In this document: positions 25,630 through 35,319 of the stretch, in pieces
How the letters are laid out: every line of letters begins with the position of its first letter
Position numbering within the stretch: the first letter of the stretch is position 1
Assembly (NCBI RefSeq): GCF_014699075.1
Contig: NZ_JACXAB010000003.1
Span: forward strand, 124,001 to 188,000
DNA length: 64,000 bases
Direction of reading: 5' to 3'
Source of the DNA: Microvirga sp.
GTDB taxonomy: Bacteria > Pseudomonadota > Alphaproteobacteria > Rhizobiales > Beijerinckiaceae
The notes under the pieces: model-generated
Database searches by the model: none
Told to the model about the DNA's origin: nothing
What the model saw: only the letters and a program-made list of their open reading frames with translations
Translations under genes and position numbers: made by a program

Positions 25630-26744
25630 GCACCTCCCCCGCCCTCCCCCTGGCCTTCGACGAAACCCGCCGGCGCGGCGGGATCCTCACCGGGCTCCTG
25701 TCCTCCGACCTGCCCCGTTCCCGCGCACTCAGCTTCATCCTGCTTGCCATCTTCGTGCTTTTGGCCGCGACCCCGTTCCTGTTCTCGGGTAGCCAGCCTG
25801 TGGGCACGGCGGCGAAGATCTGCGTGTTCATCGTGCTGGTCGCAAGCTACGACCTGCTGCTCGGCTATTCCGGCATCGTCTCCTTCGCCCACACCATGTT
25901 CTACGGCATCGGCGGCTACGGCATCGCCATTGCGCTCGAGCGCATCAGCCCCACTTGGAGTTCGGTCGCCATCGGCCTGGTGGCGGCGCTTGCCCTATCA
26001 GCCGTTCTGGCAATTGCTATCGGTTTGCTGTCACTTCGAGTGCGCGCCATCTTCTTCTCGATGATCACCCTGGCGGTGGCGACCGCGGCGGCTGTTCTGG
26101 CCTCCCAGCTGTCCGAGATCACAGGGGGTGAGGATGGCCTGTCGTTCCAGCTGCCTCCGGCGCTTCGCCCGGCCTTCCGGCTCCTCTCGGAGCCGGTCTT
26201 CGGCACCATGATCAACGGGCGCCTGCTCGCTTATTATCTGGTCTTCACTGTCTCGCTCATCGTTTTCCTCGCCCTGCTACGCATCGTGAACTCGCCCTTC
26301 GGCCGTGTGCTGCAGGCGATCCGCGAGAACGAGTTCCGGGCCGAGGCCCTGGGCTACCGCGTTGTTGCCTACCGCACGGCTGCCTCCGTCATCTCGGCTC
26401 TTGCCGCGACGATTGCCGGTGCCCTCATGGCTTTGTGGCTGCGCTACAACGGACCGGACACGACCCTGTCCTTCTCGATCATGATCGACATCCTGCTCAT
26501 GGTCGTGATCGGCGGCATGGGCACCATGTACGGCGCCGTCATCGGGGCAGCCCTGTTCGTGCTGGCCCAGAGCTACCTGCAGGTGCTCATGGGGGCCGGA
26601 AACGCTGCCCTCGCGGGCATCCCGCTCCTGCCCAACCTCATCCACCCGGACCGCTGGCTCCTGTGGCTCGGCGCCTTGTTCATCATCAGCGTCTATGCCT
26701 TTCCCGGCGGCATCGTCGGTCGCCTGAGGCAAGGGAAACCCTAA
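25626..26744 (+). CDS. livM: LIV-type ABC transporter permease (LivM-like)
   Basis: A 372-residue permease that completes the five-gene transporter. It shows SYDLLLGYSGIVSFAHTMFYGIGGYGIAIAL, the LivM hallmark, then LSLRVRAIFFSMITLAVATAAAVLASQLSEITGGEDGLSF, the coupling region GRVLQAIRENEFRAEALGYRVVAYR, and VVIGGMGTMYGAVIGAALFVLAQSYL. The ATG at 25626 overlaps the livH stop. A much longer in-frame reading from 24666 overlaps livH and is rejected. The order K-G-F-H-M differs from the second LIV-type operon at 37.3-42.1 kb, which is K-H-M-G-F. Confidence 0.92.
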   Translation: MSTSPALPLAFDETRRRGGILTGLLSSDLPRSRALSFILLAIFVLLAATPFLFSGSQPVGTAAKICVFIVLVASYDLLLGYSGIVSFAHTMFYGIGGYGIAIALERISPTWSSVAIGLVAALALSAVLAIAIGLLSLRVRAIFFSMITLAVATAAAVLASQLSEITGGEDGLSFQLPPALRPAFRLLSEPVFGTMINGRLLAYYLVFTVSLIVFLALLRIVNSPFGRVLQAIRENEFRAEALGYRVVAYRTAASVISALAATIAGALMALWLRYNGPDTTLSFSIMIDILLMVVIGGMGTMYGAVIGAALFVLAQSYLQVLMGAGNAALAGIPLLPNLIHPDRWLLWLGALFIISVYAFPGGIVGRLRQGKP

Positions 26745-26804
26745 AGGCCTAGCGGGGAAACTTAGCCGGTTTCGAACGTTTTCCTCCCAGGCGGAGGAAG
26801 CGCC

Positions 26805-27272
26805 ATGAGTCGTGCCTTTGTTCGTGAAGCTGAGGGCGGAGAAGCCTTCGAGGACCTGCCTGACCGGTCGATCAGTCCTCACCATCTCGTCACACCGGCA
26901 GGTCTGGCCCGCATGGATGCTGAAATCGCGTCGCTTGAGAAGCGCCTGACGGACGCCCAGGTCAGGGACGACAAGGCTGAGGTCGCCCGTCTCTCCCGCG
27001 ATCTGCGCTATTGGTCGGCCCGCAGGGTCTCAGCCGAGGTGGTGCCTCCGCCCACGGACACGTCTCATGTCCGCTTCGGAGCCGAAGTCACCTTCAAGCG
27101 CGAGGACGGACGACGACAGACCTACCGCATCGTCGGTGAGGATGAGGCCGATCCGGCCAAAGGCAGCCTCTCTTACATCTCACCCTTGGCTCAGGCCCTC
27201 ATGGGCACGGAGGTCGGAGATACGGTTGCCGTCGGGCAAGGTCAGGCCGAGATCGTCTCAATCGCCATCTGA
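26805..27272 (+). CDS. GreA/GreB-family elongation factor-like protein with short coiled coil
   Basis: A 155-residue protein with a Gre-type C-terminal FKBP-like domain (about 85-155, VRFGAEVTFKREDGRRQTYRIVGEDEADPAKGSLSYISPLAQALMGTEVGDTV). That block matches GreA/GreB, which bind RNA polymerase through this domain. The N-terminal coiled coil is short: helix one about 32-52, an acidic tip RDDK (D55, D56), helix two about 58-80. Canonical GreA has longer arms. It is preceded by GGAGGAAG, a strong ribosome site. It may stimulate transcript cleavage like GreA or compete at the secondary channel like Rnk or Gfh1; sequence alone does not decide. Confidence 0.8.
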   Translation: MSRAFVREAEGGEAFEDLPDRSISPHHLVTPAGLARMDAEIASLEKRLTDAQVRDDKAEVARLSRDLRYWSARRVSAEVVPPPTDTSHVRFGAEVTFKREDGRRQTYRIVGEDEADPAKGSLSYISPLAQALMGTEVGDTVAVGQGQAEIVSIAI

Positions 27273-27289
27273 GATCCGCACGCCTCAGC

Positions 27290-29026
27290 TCATGCAGGAT
27301 CCTTGAGCGGCACGACATTGTCCGTCGCGCCGGAGGTTGCATCGTTTGCGGCCGCAGAGGCCAGCATCCTGTCGCGCAGCATGAGGTCGAGCTCCTGCTG
27401 GATCTGCAAAAAGTCGCTCCATTTCGAGGTCGTAATCAGAGCGCAGATCTCGACCTTCGGCTTCTCCTCATGCCCTTCCCGCAGCCTCGCCTGGACGGAG
27501 CCGCGCTCGATTCTCGGGTGTTCCGCCACAAGGGCAGCAACGGCCTCGATCTCGTGGCGGATCGCTGCCGTATCTGTAGCGAGCAGCCCGATGACCCGGT
27601 CGTAAGGCATTCGATCCCGGTTCGTCAGGTTGATGATGTTCATGTTCACGAAGGTGGCGTTCGGGATCGTGATCAGGGTGCGGTCGAGGCCCCTGATCCG
27701 GGTGGAGCGGATGCCGATTTCCTCGACGCGGCCTTCGAGAGTGCCGAACCGGCACAGATCCCCCACTCTAACCGGCCGATCTGCATACAGGATCAAACCT
27801 CCTATGAAGTTCTCCAGAGTCGGCTTGGCCGCAAGAGCAACTGCCAGACCACCAACCCCCAAACCGGCCAGGAGACCGGCGAGCGGAATGCCGAGATGGG
27901 AGGCGCCGTAGATGAGAAGGGTAACGGCGGCGGCAAGGCCGGCAACCCGAACCGCAGCCCGTGCCAGATGAGCATCGATGCTCTTCGTCGCCGTCAGGTA
28001 GAGCCTTCCGGCAACGGCGTTGGAGAACGCAATGACGGCCCAGATCATGGCGATATAGGCGATGCCTTCGGCAACCTCCTCCACGAAGTTGTTGACCCGG
28101 CCTGTCAGGTTGATCTGGTTGTCGCTCATATAGCGCACGAACAAAGCCGCCACTGCGACGGCACCAGGCACAATCACACCCGCCAAGACCTGCACTATTC
28201 CGCTTTGCGAGGCGTCCGCATCGCGCGCCAGCAAGCGCACTCCGAGGACGGCTACGGCAGCGAGACCTGTCAGGAGCAAGAACGCGATCCATTGCCAGAC
28301 TGCCTGCCCCTCGATCTCTACCTTCAGGGATGCCGGCAGGGCTTCGATCACGCCAAACCATTTCGGCGGCAGCAGATGGCCGGGCGACTGGCTGAAGAAG
28401 TCATAGAAATCGGTCTTTGCGCCGCTCAGGTTGGGCTCGCTGCGGATCATGCGATAGAAGCTCTCGAGTCCCAGCACGGTCCCGCCGGAGAAGAGGTACT
28501 CCCCGGCCCTCGCGCCATCTGCCACGCGCACGATCCGAAGATCCGTTCCGGGCACATTCCAGCTTGCCGGCGGCTTTGCCGCGACCTCATCGTCACCCGG
28601 GATCGTGCCTGAGCCCGGCAATGGGACACGATCGAGGATCTCTTTCAGGAGAATGACGGATTCAAGCCGCCGGTGCTCCAGTTCAACCGGAGGGATATCC
28701 CGCAGGTCTAGGGTCTGGGAGGCCCTGGCCAGCAGGGCCTCGGCCTCAGCGGCTTTCCGGGTGGCGCTCTCGCTCAAGGACAGGCCGGGTTCGGACCTGC
28801 TCTCCCGATAAGCCTCCATGAGCAGAGCCGTTGCCCGCGATGCGTCGGCGCGGAAGCTTTCCAGGGTTGCCCTGGGGCTCGATGTCTGCGCCGGAGAGAG
28901 GAAGCCGAGACCGCCGAGTGCCTGAGGTGTCCCTAGAACCTGCAAGGCGATGAACAGGGCCAACAGAAGCGCGCCGACCAGCGGGATTGCCATCTCGCGT
29001 AGTGCTCGTCGCAGGGAGGTCATCAT
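27290..29026 (-). CDS. MscS-family mechanosensitive ion channel with large N-terminal region
   Basis: A 578-residue membrane protein. A membrane anchor near residues 10-30 is followed by a ~200-residue periplasmic region with helical ESFRADASRATALLMEAYRESRSE. Several membrane helices then lead to the MscS pore helix (GIPLAGLLAGLGVGGLAVALAAKPTLENFIGGLILYADRPVRVGDLCRFG) and the beta domain (GRVEEIGIRSTRIRGLDRTLITIPNATFVNMNIINLTNRDR). The GLGVGGLAVALAAKP block is the TM3 signature. Family members release osmolytes when membrane tension rises. The ATG at 29026 is preferred, with GGGGA upstream; an in-frame start at 29062 lacks this. A long plus-strand frame here is a shadow. Confidence 0.9.
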   Translation of the reverse strand: MMTSLRRALREMAIPLVGALLLALFIALQVLGTPQALGGLGFLSPAQTSSPRATLESFRADASRATALLMEAYRESRSEPGLSLSESATRKAAEAEALLARASQTLDLRDIPPVELEHRRLESVILLKEILDRVPLPGSGTIPGDDEVAAKPPASWNVPGTDLRIVRVADGARAGEYLFSGGTVLGLESFYRMIRSEPNLSGAKTDFYDFFSQSPGHLLPPKWFGVIEALPASLKVEIEGQAVWQWIAFLLLTGLAAVAVLGVRLLARDADASQSGIVQVLAGVIVPGAVAVAALFVRYMSDNQINLTGRVNNFVEEVAEGIAYIAMIWAVIAFSNAVAGRLYLTATKSIDAHLARAAVRVAGLAAAVTLLIYGASHLGIPLAGLLAGLGVGGLAVALAAKPTLENFIGGLILYADRPVRVGDLCRFGTLEGRVEEIGIRSTRIRGLDRTLITIPNATFVNMNIINLTNRDRMPYDRVIGLLATDTAAIRHEIEAVAALVAEHPRIERGSVQARLREGHEEKPKVEICALITTSKWSDFLQIQQELDLMLRDRMLASAAANDATSGATDNVVPLKDPA

Positions 29027-29112
29027 GGCGCGTCCCCGGCCGTGGGATCCAAGGACCGCCATCCTAGTCCATCAGAAGGGACCTTCCAACCGACGCCAGC
29101 CTTCATTCCCGC

Positions 29113-29568
29113 TCAGGGTGCCGCCCGATGGGGAACAATGGCGGTCGCTTCAATTTCGATCCGAGCGGCCTTTTCCACGAGGCGCACGACCTGGACGAGC
29201 GCCATGGCAGGGTAATGGGTGCCAAACACGTCCCGATAGGCGCGGCCGAGTTCGCGCAGATTTGTAAGATAATCTTCGATATCGACCACATACCAGGTCA
29301 GCCGCACCAGATGCCGCGGCTCCGCACCACCCTCGGCCAGGATCGCCCGGACATTCTCGAAGATCTGGCGCGCCTGCGCGACGAAGCCATCGGCGAAAAC
29401 ACCTTTCTCGTCCCATCCGACGATACCGCCGGTGACGACGACCCTGCCCTCCGCCATCATGCCGTTGGCATAGCCCTTCGGGGTCGGCCAGTGCTTCGGG
29501 TTGAGAACTTCGGGCCCATCATCAGCGACGGGCAAGGGAGCCCCTCCAACAGCGGCTGTCATCGGCAT
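29113..29568 (-). CDS. RidA family protein (YjgF-like), enamine/imine deaminase candidate
   Basis: A 151-residue Rid-family protein. It shows LNPKHWPTPKGYANGMMAEGRVVVTGGIVGWDEKGVFADGFVAQARQIFENVRAILAEGGAEPRHLVRLTWYVVD, the usual Rid opening, and ends near GTHYPAMALVQVVRLVEKAARIEIEATAIV. The trailing Glu region and the Arg-containing loop resemble active Rid deaminases, but the exact Arg105-equivalent needs an alignment. It is the last gene of the aromatic-CoA unit, 8 bp after the acyl-CoA dehydrogenase. That places it where a ring enamine from a 2-amino aromatic would need hydrolysis to ammonia. The ATG at 29568 follows a purine-rich GAGAGAGA. Confidence 0.85.
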   Translation of the reverse strand: MPMTAAVGGAPLPVADDGPEVLNPKHWPTPKGYANGMMAEGRVVVTGGIVGWDEKGVFADGFVAQARQIFENVRAILAEGGAEPRHLVRLTWYVVDIEDYLTNLRELGRAYRDVFGTHYPAMALVQVVRLVEKAARIEIEATAIVPHRAAP

Positions 29569-29576
29569 TCTCTCTC

Positions 29577-30761
29577 TCAATGCTTGGATTGCTGTGCGTG
29601 CATCTTCAGGAGCTCCCGTGCAATCACGATCTTCTGCACTTCAGTCGCTCCCTCGTAAATCCTCAAGGCTCTGATCTCACGATAGAGCTCCTCAACCTTC
29701 ACGCCCTTGGTCACGCCGAGACCGCCGAAGATCTGCACTGCTTTGTCGATCACGCGCTGCGCCTCTTCCGTGGCGTGCATCTTCGCCATGGCGGCTTCGC
29801 GGGTGACGCGCTCCGCCCCCAGATCTTTGGTCCACGCCGCGCGGTAGACGAGGAGCGCAGCCGTATCGACACCGGTGGCCATGTCGGCCAGTGAGGCTTG
29901 CGTCAACTGAAGTTCTCCCAAAGGAGCCCCGAAGAGCTTGCGGAAGGAAGCGTGCTGCAGCGCCTCGTCGAGGGCGCGACGGGCTAGCCCGAGTGCCGCT
30001 GCTCCCACGGTCGAGCGAAAGACATCGAGCGTCGCCATGGCCACCCTGAACCCATCTCCCGGACCTCCGATGCGATGCGAAAGCGGCACGCGGCATCCCT
30101 CAAATCGAAGTGTCGCGAGAGGATGAGGCGCTATGACATCGATCCGGTTCTCGATCGTCAGCCCCGGTGTCTGCGCATCGACCACATAGGTCGACAGACC
30201 CTTTGCTCCAGGAGCCTCGTCCGACCTGGCGAAGACCACGTAATGGTCCGCAATGCCGCCATTCGAAATCCACGTCTTCACGCCGTCGAGGCGCACATGA
30301 TCCGGCCCGTCGGGCGTCGCCGTCATGCTCATGGCGGCCACATCCGATCCGGCCTCCGGCTCCGACAATGCAAAGGCTGCAATGGACTCGCCACGGGCAA
30401 CCGGCGGCAGGTACCGATCCTTCAGCGCTTCCGAGCCGAACAGGGTGATCGGGCCCGTTCCGAGACCCTGCATGGCGAAGGCGAAATCCGCCAGCCCGTC
30501 CTGACAGGCCAACGTCTCGCGGGCAAGGCACAGGGTGCGGACATCGAAGGTCGGTGTCAGGCCACCATAGGCCTGAGGCACGACCGCCTTGAGCCATCCG
30601 CCTTCGCCGAGGCGGCGTACGAGATTGCGGCAGGACGCGTCCACGTCATGGTGATCGACAAGAGGACGGATCTCCCGTGCAGCCCAGTCGCGCAAACCCT
30701 CGGCAAACTGCCGATGGCGGGCCTCAAAGAAGGGCCAGGAGAGAAAGCTCGAATCGACCAC
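29577..30761 (-). CDS. Acyl-CoA dehydrogenase
   Basis: A 394-residue flavin enzyme with the standard acyl-CoA dehydrogenase order. It has the N-terminal helices, then the FAD block [23 protein letters not shown], then [19 protein letters not shown], the C-terminal helix bundle, and [19 protein letters not shown], where the Glu of YEG occupies the usual catalytic base position. The start is GTG at 30761 with AGGGAG upstream. It follows the crotonase gene by 1 bp and precedes RidA, inside the aromatic-CoA degradation unit. It probably oxidises an acyl- or ring-CoA intermediate formed after the oxidoreductase step. The precise substrate is inference. Confidence 0.88.
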   Translation of the reverse strand: MVDSSFLSWPFFEARHRQFAEGLRDWAAREIRPLVDHHDVDASCRNLVRRLGEGGWLKAVVPQAYGGLTPTFDVRTLCLARETLACQDGLADFAFAMQGLGTGPITLFGSEALKDRYLPPVARGESIAAFALSEPEAGSDVAAMSMTATPDGPDHVRLDGVKTWISNGGIADHYVVFARSDEAPGAKGLSTYVVDAQTPGLTIENRIDVIAPHPLATLRFEGCRVPLSHRIGGPGDGFRVAMATLDVFRSTVGAAALGLARRALDEALQHASFRKLFGAPLGELQLTQASLADMATGVDTAALLVYRAAWTKDLGAERVTREAAMAKMHATEEAQRVIDKAVQIFGGLGVTKGVKVEELYREIRALRIYEGATEVQKIVIARELLKMHAQQSKH

Positions 30762-30762
30762 G

Positions 30763-31599
30763 TCAATCTCCCTTGAAGACCGGTTTTTCCTTCGCCGCGA
30801 AGGCGCGATAGGCGCGGGCGAAGTCCTCGGTCGTCATGCACAGGGCCTGGGCCACCGCCTCGGCTTCGATGGCCTCTTCGACCGACATGGCCCATTCCAT
30901 CGCGAGCATGCGCTTCGTCATCGTGTTGGCGTAGGTCGGCCCGGTGCCGATCATCTGGGCCAGATTACGCGCTTCGCCCAGAAGCTCACCGGAATCGACA
31001 ACGCGACTGAAGAAGCCCCACCGCTCGCCTTCTTCGGCACTCATGAAGCGACCGGTATAGAGCAGCTCCGAGGCGCGTCCCTGACCGATGATGCGAGGGA
31101 GAATGGCACAGGCGCCCATGTCGCAGCCTGCAAGGCCCACCTTGTTGAACAGGAATGCCACCTTTGCGCCGGGGGCCGCCAGACGGATGTCGGAGGCCAT
31201 GGCCACGATCGCGCCTGCGCCGGCGCAGATGCCCTCGACGGCCGCGATGATCGGCTGAGGCGCCGCCCGCATTGCCTTCACGAGTTCTCCGGTCATGCGA
31301 GTGAAGGCGGTAAGGTCTTTCGTATTCATCTCGACCAGCGGACCGATGATCTCGAAGACATCGCCGCCGGACGAGAAGTTGCCACCGGCACCGGTCACAA
31401 CAATAACCTTGACGTCCTCGTCCTTCGCACAGGCATGAAAGAAATCCGCCAGCTCGCGATAGCTCTCAAAGGTGAGCGGGTTCTTCTTCTCCGGACGATT
31501 GAGCGTGACCGTTGCAACAGGTCCGTCAACGGTCAGGAGAAAATGACGTGGCTCATACGTTGCGAGCGGCAGCGTAACGGAATTGGCAAACTGCATCAC
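30763..31599 (-). CDS. Enoyl-CoA hydratase/isomerase (crotonase) family protein lacking the canonical Glu pair
   Basis: A 278-residue crotonase-fold protein. The oxyanion block [17 protein letters not shown] and the second block [26 protein letters not shown] are clear. Compared with classical hydratases, the first catalytic Glu (GGGCELAM) is replaced by Ile in GAGAIVAM. The second (GQPEILLG) is replaced by Lys in LFNKVGLAG, while an Asp stands in GLAGCDMGA, a position used by isomerases and some hydrolases of the family. Hydration of a plain enoyl-CoA therefore looks unlikely, and isomerisation or ring hydrolysis is possible. It overlaps the MarR gene by 4 bp. Confidence 0.82.
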   Translation of the reverse strand: MMQFANSVTLPLATYEPRHFLLTVDGPVATVTLNRPEKKNPLTFESYRELADFFHACAKDEDVKVIVVTGAGGNFSSGGDVFEIIGPLVEMNTKDLTAFTRMTGELVKAMRAAPQPIIAAVEGICAGAGAIVAMASDIRLAAPGAKVAFLFNKVGLAGCDMGACAILPRIIGQGRASELLYTGRFMSAEEGERWGFFSRVVDSGELLGEARNLAQMIGTGPTYANTMTKRMLAMEWAMSVEEAIEAEAVAQALCMTTEDFARAYRAFAAKEKPVFKGD

Positions 31600-32105
31600 T
31601 GGCCTTCTCCCTGGATGGCACGCCGTGCCGACAGCTTGGTTTTTCCAAGAAGTCGCATGAGCTCGCCCCGTTCCTTCTCCGTCAGATCACCGAACAGCTC
31701 CGCAATCCAGTGCTCGTGCTCCGCCGCCATGGCGCGAAACTCGACGCGTCCGCTCTGCGTCAGGCTGATCACCGACGCTCTGCGATCCGTCGGAGAAGCA
31801 GTGCGCACGATATGACCGGAGGCGACCAACCGGTCGACGAGACCAGTGAGATTGCCGTTCGAGACCATCATGCGCTTGGAGAGGTCGGACAAGGTCATGC
31901 CATCGGGTGCCTTGTCGAGTTGAGCCATCAGGTCGAAACGGGGCAAAGTCACGTCGAACTGTTCTCGCAGGCGACGGCGCACCTCGCCTTCGATGAGGGT
32001 GGTGCAGGTGAGAAGGCGCAGCCAGAGGCGCAGTTCCTCCCGGTGATCCTCCGGCATCTCGACGGCCTTGGTTTCGGCGTCGAGCGGAATGGCCTGATCG
32101 TCCAT
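31596..32105 (-). CDS. MarR family transcription regulator
   Basis: A 169-residue regulator with a winged helix. The N-terminal helices ([38 protein letters not shown]) lead to the HTH ([30 protein letters not shown]) and the wing [16 protein letters not shown], with the family Asp-Arg pair. MarR proteins of aromatic-acid clusters usually repress until the aryl-CoA ester binds. It lies inside the unit between the SDR and the crotonase, so it probably regulates its own operon. Two matching AT-rich dyads at 35255-35274 and 37150-37169 are candidate operators. Confidence 0.9.
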   Translation of the reverse strand: MDDQAIPLDAETKAVEMPEDHREELRLWLRLLTCTTLIEGEVRRRLREQFDVTLPRFDLMAQLDKAPDGMTLSDLSKRMMVSNGNLTGLVDRLVASGHIVRTASPTDRRASVISLTQSGRVEFRAMAAEHEHWIAELFGDLTEKERGELMRLLGKTKLSARRAIQGEGQ

Positions 32106-32106
32106 C

Positions 32107-32868
32107 CTAGATCTCCCCCCCGGCCACGACGACGGCCTGCCCCGTCACGGAGCGTGCTTCCTCGCTGCAGAGCCAAAGCACTGCACCGGCCACTTCCGAC
32201 GGGTCAATCAATCGGCCCTGAGGATTGTGCTTCACAAGCTCTCCAAGGGCTTCCTCTCGTGTCCTGCCGGTCTTTGCCATGATCGTCCCGAGACTCTCTG
32301 CCACGAGATCGGTGTCGGTAAAACCCGGACAGACGGCATTCACCGTCACGCCGGTTCTGGCGGTCTCGAGCGCCAGGGCGCGAACGAAGCCGATCACGGC
32401 GTGCTTGGCGGCGCAGTAAGCGCTCACATAAGGATAGCCCTTCAGACCCGCAGTCGAAGCGACGGCAACAATGCGTCCGAAACCTCGTTGGGTCATGGAA
32501 TGCAGCACCGCCTGAGCCACGTTCGTGACGCCGAGCAGGTTCACATCCAGCATCTGCCGAAAGACCTCTGGGCCGGATTTCATGAAAGGTGCGGAAGCCG
32601 CCCCGCCGGCATTGGCGATCATCAGATCGACAGGGCCGTAGCGCGAGACCGATTCCTCCACGGCGGCCTGCACTCTTTCAGCATCCGAGACATCAGCCAC
32701 GGCCGCCGCGTGAGCATCGCCATGCATGATGGCCTGCTCGAGCGTCGCAGGGTTGCGCCCCACGATAGTCACAGTCGCCCCGGTTTTTACGAGAGAGGCT
32801 GCGATGGCCCTTCCGATTCCGCGGCCGCCGCCCGTGACCAGTGCATGCCGGCCTTTGAGAGTTGTCAT
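32107..32868 (-). CDS. Short-chain dehydrogenase/reductase (SDR)
   Basis: A 253-residue classical SDR. It has the coenzyme motif TGGGRGIGRA near residue 13, NAGG in the middle, the catalytic SAYCAAKH (Tyr and Lys of YxxxK) and VCPGFTDTDLV after it. The ATG at 32868 matches the family start; an in-frame upstream start at 32901 adds unrelated residues that overlap the previous gene. In this cluster it is a candidate for oxidising or reducing a hydroxy- or oxo-ring intermediate bound as a CoA ester. Cofactor preference is not settled by the motif alone. It is followed by the MarR gene with 1 bp between them. Confidence 0.88.
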   Translation of the reverse strand: MTTLKGRHALVTGGGRGIGRAIAASLVKTGATVTIVGRNPATLEQAIMHGDAHAAAVADVSDAERVQAAVEESVSRYGPVDLMIANAGGAASAPFMKSGPEVFRQMLDVNLLGVTNVAQAVLHSMTQRGFGRIVAVASTAGLKGYPYVSAYCAAKHAVIGFVRALALETARTGVTVNAVCPGFTDTDLVAESLGTIMAKTGRTREEALGELVKHNPQGRLIDPSEVAGAVLWLCSEEARSVTGQAVVVAGGEI

Positions 32869-32875
32869 GATCGTC

Positions 32876-35230
32876 TCACTCTGCCGCCAGAGGCTTCTCA
32901 CCGGCCTCCATCTTCAGCTCAGCGCGGGTCTTAGGCTTGGCCTTGATCTTGAGCTCCTCCAGATCCTGCCGGTCGCGCACGGAATTGCGGAAGATCTGAT
33001 CCCGGCCGGCATGATACTGCGGCGGACAGTGAATGCCGGCCGCGCCGTACCAGGCCGCAGCCTTCATGGTGAAGAACGGATCGACGAGGTGCGGACGTCC
33101 GAGCGCCACGAGATCCGCACGGCCCGCAGCCAGGATCGTGTTCACCTGGTCGGCCGTCGTGATGTTGCCGACGCACATGGTGGCGACACGGGCCTCGTTG
33201 CGAACCTGATCCGAGAACGGCGTCTGGAACATGCGCCCATAGATCGGCCGTGCCTCGCGCACGGTCTGCCCGGTCGAAACATCAACGAGATCGACTCCAT
33301 GCTCTGCGAAGGCGCGGGCAACCTCGACCGCTTCTTCACCAGTGACGCCTCCCTCGGCCCAATCGGTCGCAGAAATGCGAACCGACATGGGCTTGTGCGC
33401 AGGCCAGACCTCACGCATGGCCTCGAAAACCTCCAGCGGATAGCGCAGGCGGTTTTCGAGGGATCCTCCATATTCGTCCGTGCGCCGGTTGGTGAGCGGC
33501 GAGATGAAGCTCGCCAGCAGGTACCCGTGCGCGCAGTGGAGTTCGAGCATGTCGAAGCCGGCGCGCTCGCCACGGATGGCAGCCTCGACGAACTGCACCT
33601 TGATGGTGTCGAGTTCCGCCCGGGTCACCTCGCGAGGCATCTGGCTGTCCGGGAAGTAGGGAATGGGCGATGCGGAGCAGATGTCCCAGGCACCCTCCTC
33701 CAGCGGCCGGTCGATGCCCTCCCACATCAGCTTGGTGGCGCCCTTACGGCCTGCATGGCCGAGCTGCAGGCAGATCTTCGTCTCCGAGTTCGCATGAACG
33801 AAGTCGACGATGCGCTTCCAGGCGGCCTCCTGTTCGTCGTTCCATAGTCCCGTGCAGCCTAGCGTGATGCGGGATTCCGGCGAGACGCAGGTCATCTCCG
33901 TGAACACGAGCCCCGCCCCGCCTGTGGCACGGGAGCCGTAATGCACAAGATGAAAGTCGTTCGGCACGCCGTCCTTCGCCGAATACATGTCCATGGGCGA
34001 CACCACCACCCGGTTGGCGACCGTCATCTCGCGCAGGCGGTAGGGCTGGAACATGGGGACCGTGGGGTTCTCGACCGCAACGTCGAAGCCCTGCCGGCGC
34101 ACCTGTTTGGCAAAGGTCTGATCGACGGCCGCGACGAAATCGGGCGCCCGCAGACGCAGGTTGTCGTAGGTGATCGCTTTGGCGCGGGTCATCACACCGA
34201 AAGCAAACTGCACCGGGTCGAAGTCCCAGAAGCGGGCCACATGCTCGAACCACACGAGCGACACGTCAGCCGCGTGCTGGGTTTTCTCCACCTCCTCGCG
34301 CCGTCCCGTCTCGTAGAGCGCCAAGGCCCCTTCCACGCTCCGCTCGCGGCGGATAGCTTCATAGAGCGCGATGGCATCCTCCATGGCGAGCTTCGTGCCC
34401 GAGCCGATGGAAAAATGCGCCGAGGCCTTGGCGTCGCCAAGCAGCACCCTGTTGCCCATGACCCAGCGCTTGTTGCGGATCATCGGGAAATTGCGCCAGA
34501 TCGAACGGTTGGTGAGAACGCGGTGCCCGCCGAGGAACCAGCCGAAGATCTGCTCCATGAGCGCGGCGGATTCTGCCTCGTTCTTGTCCTTCAGCCCGGC
34601 TCTCTCGAAGGTCTCCGGGTCGGTCTCGAACACCCAGGTCGAGCGGTTCGCCTCGTACTGATAGGCATGGGCGATGAAGGGCCCCCACTCGGTCTCCTGG
34701 AAGATGAAGGTGAAGGCGTCGAGCGGCTTGGTCGAACCCATCCAGGTGAACTTGTTGGGCCTCAGGTCGACCTCGGGCTGGAAGTGATCCGCATAGCGCT
34801 CCCGGAAGCGGCTGTTGATGCCATCGGCCACCACGACCAGATCCGCATCAGCGAACAGGCTCTCGTCGTCGACATCCGCTTCGTAGCGCAACGTGACGCC
34901 GAGTTCCTCCGCCCGATCCTGCAGGATCAGGAGCAGCGTGCGCCGCGAGCATCCGCAGAAGCCGTTACCCCCGATCCGGTGCTCGGTGTCCCTGAAATGA
35001 ATGGCGATGTCGTCCCAATAGGCGAACTCCCGGACGATCCGCTGGTAGCTTGGCAGATCGTATTTTTCGAAATTGTCGAGTGTCGCATCGGAAAAAACGA
35101 CCCCGAAGCCGAAGGTCTCGTCAGCCCGGTTACGCTCATAGACCGTGATGCTGGATTCCGGCCGAAGCTTCTTCAGCAGAATTGCAAAATACAGCCCAGC
35201 AGGGCCGCCGCCGATGATCGCCGTTTTCAT
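32876..35230 (-). CDS. Bifunctional flavin monooxygenase/OYE-type reductase of 2-aminobenzoyl-CoA or salicylyl-CoA type
   Basis: A 784-residue two-domain flavoenzyme. The N-terminal part (about 1-380) is an FAD aromatic monooxygenase with [24 protein letters not shown] and [34 protein letters not shown]. The C-terminal part (about 395-760) is an Old Yellow Enzyme barrel with [39 protein letters not shown] and [28 protein letters not shown]. This architecture is that of 2-aminobenzoyl-CoA monooxygenase/reductase from Azoarcus evansii, which hydroxylates and then reduces the ring. Database names also call such proteins salicylyl-CoA 5-hydroxylase/oxidoreductase. The nearby RidA favours an amino substrate. 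A long plus-strand frame here is a shadow. Confidence 0.88.
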   Translation of the reverse strand: MKTAIIGGGPAGLYFAILLKKLRPESSITVYERNRADETFGFGVVFSDATLDNFEKYDLPSYQRIVREFAYWDDIAIHFRDTEHRIGGNGFCGCSRRTLLLILQDRAEELGVTLRYEADVDDESLFADADLVVVADGINSRFRERYADHFQPEVDLRPNKFTWMGSTKPLDAFTFIFQETEWGPFIAHAYQYEANRSTWVFETDPETFERAGLKDKNEAESAALMEQIFGWFLGGHRVLTNRSIWRNFPMIRNKRWVMGNRVLLGDAKASAHFSIGSGTKLAMEDAIALYEAIRRERSVEGALALYETGRREEVEKTQHAADVSLVWFEHVARFWDFDPVQFAFGVMTRAKAITYDNLRLRAPDFVAAVDQTFAKQVRRQGFDVAVENPTVPMFQPYRLREMTVANRVVVSPMDMYSAKDGVPNDFHLVHYGSRATGGAGLVFTEMTCVSPESRITLGCTGLWNDEQEAAWKRIVDFVHANSETKICLQLGHAGRKGATKLMWEGIDRPLEEGAWDICSASPIPYFPDSQMPREVTRAELDTIKVQFVEAAIRGERAGFDMLELHCAHGYLLASFISPLTNRRTDEYGGSLENRLRYPLEVFEAMREVWPAHKPMSVRISATDWAEGGVTGEEAVEVARAFAEHGVDLVDVSTGQTVREARPIYGRMFQTPFSDQVRNEARVATMCVGNITTADQVNTILAAGRADLVALGRPHLVDPFFTMKAAAWYGAAGIHCPPQYHAGRDQIFRNSVRDRQDLEELKIKAKPKTRAELKMEAGEKPLAAE

Positions 35231-35254
35231 GGGATCCTGTCCGAGTTACACGTT

Positions 35255-35274
35255 TATTTTAAGCTTAAAGCAAT
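35255..35274. promoter_or_regulatory. Candidate MarR operator 1
   Basis: TATTTTAAGCTTAAAGCAAT lies in the 89-bp gap upstream of the monooxygenase/reductase gene (transcribed leftward). Its core TTTAAGCTTAAA (35258-35269) is a perfect 12-bp palindrome. It matches the site at 37150-37169 in 18 of 20 positions. The position is right for a repressor site of the downstream unit that also encodes MarR. Confidence 0.6.
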
Positions 35275-35319
35275 TTCCGATCAACCTGAAAGCCCGTTGC
35301 CAGGCTTCCGGCCTTATCG

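Noticed and set aside
27470-28612. 380-residue open frame on the plus strand
   Set aside because: Shadow of the MscS gene, which has clear domain signatures.
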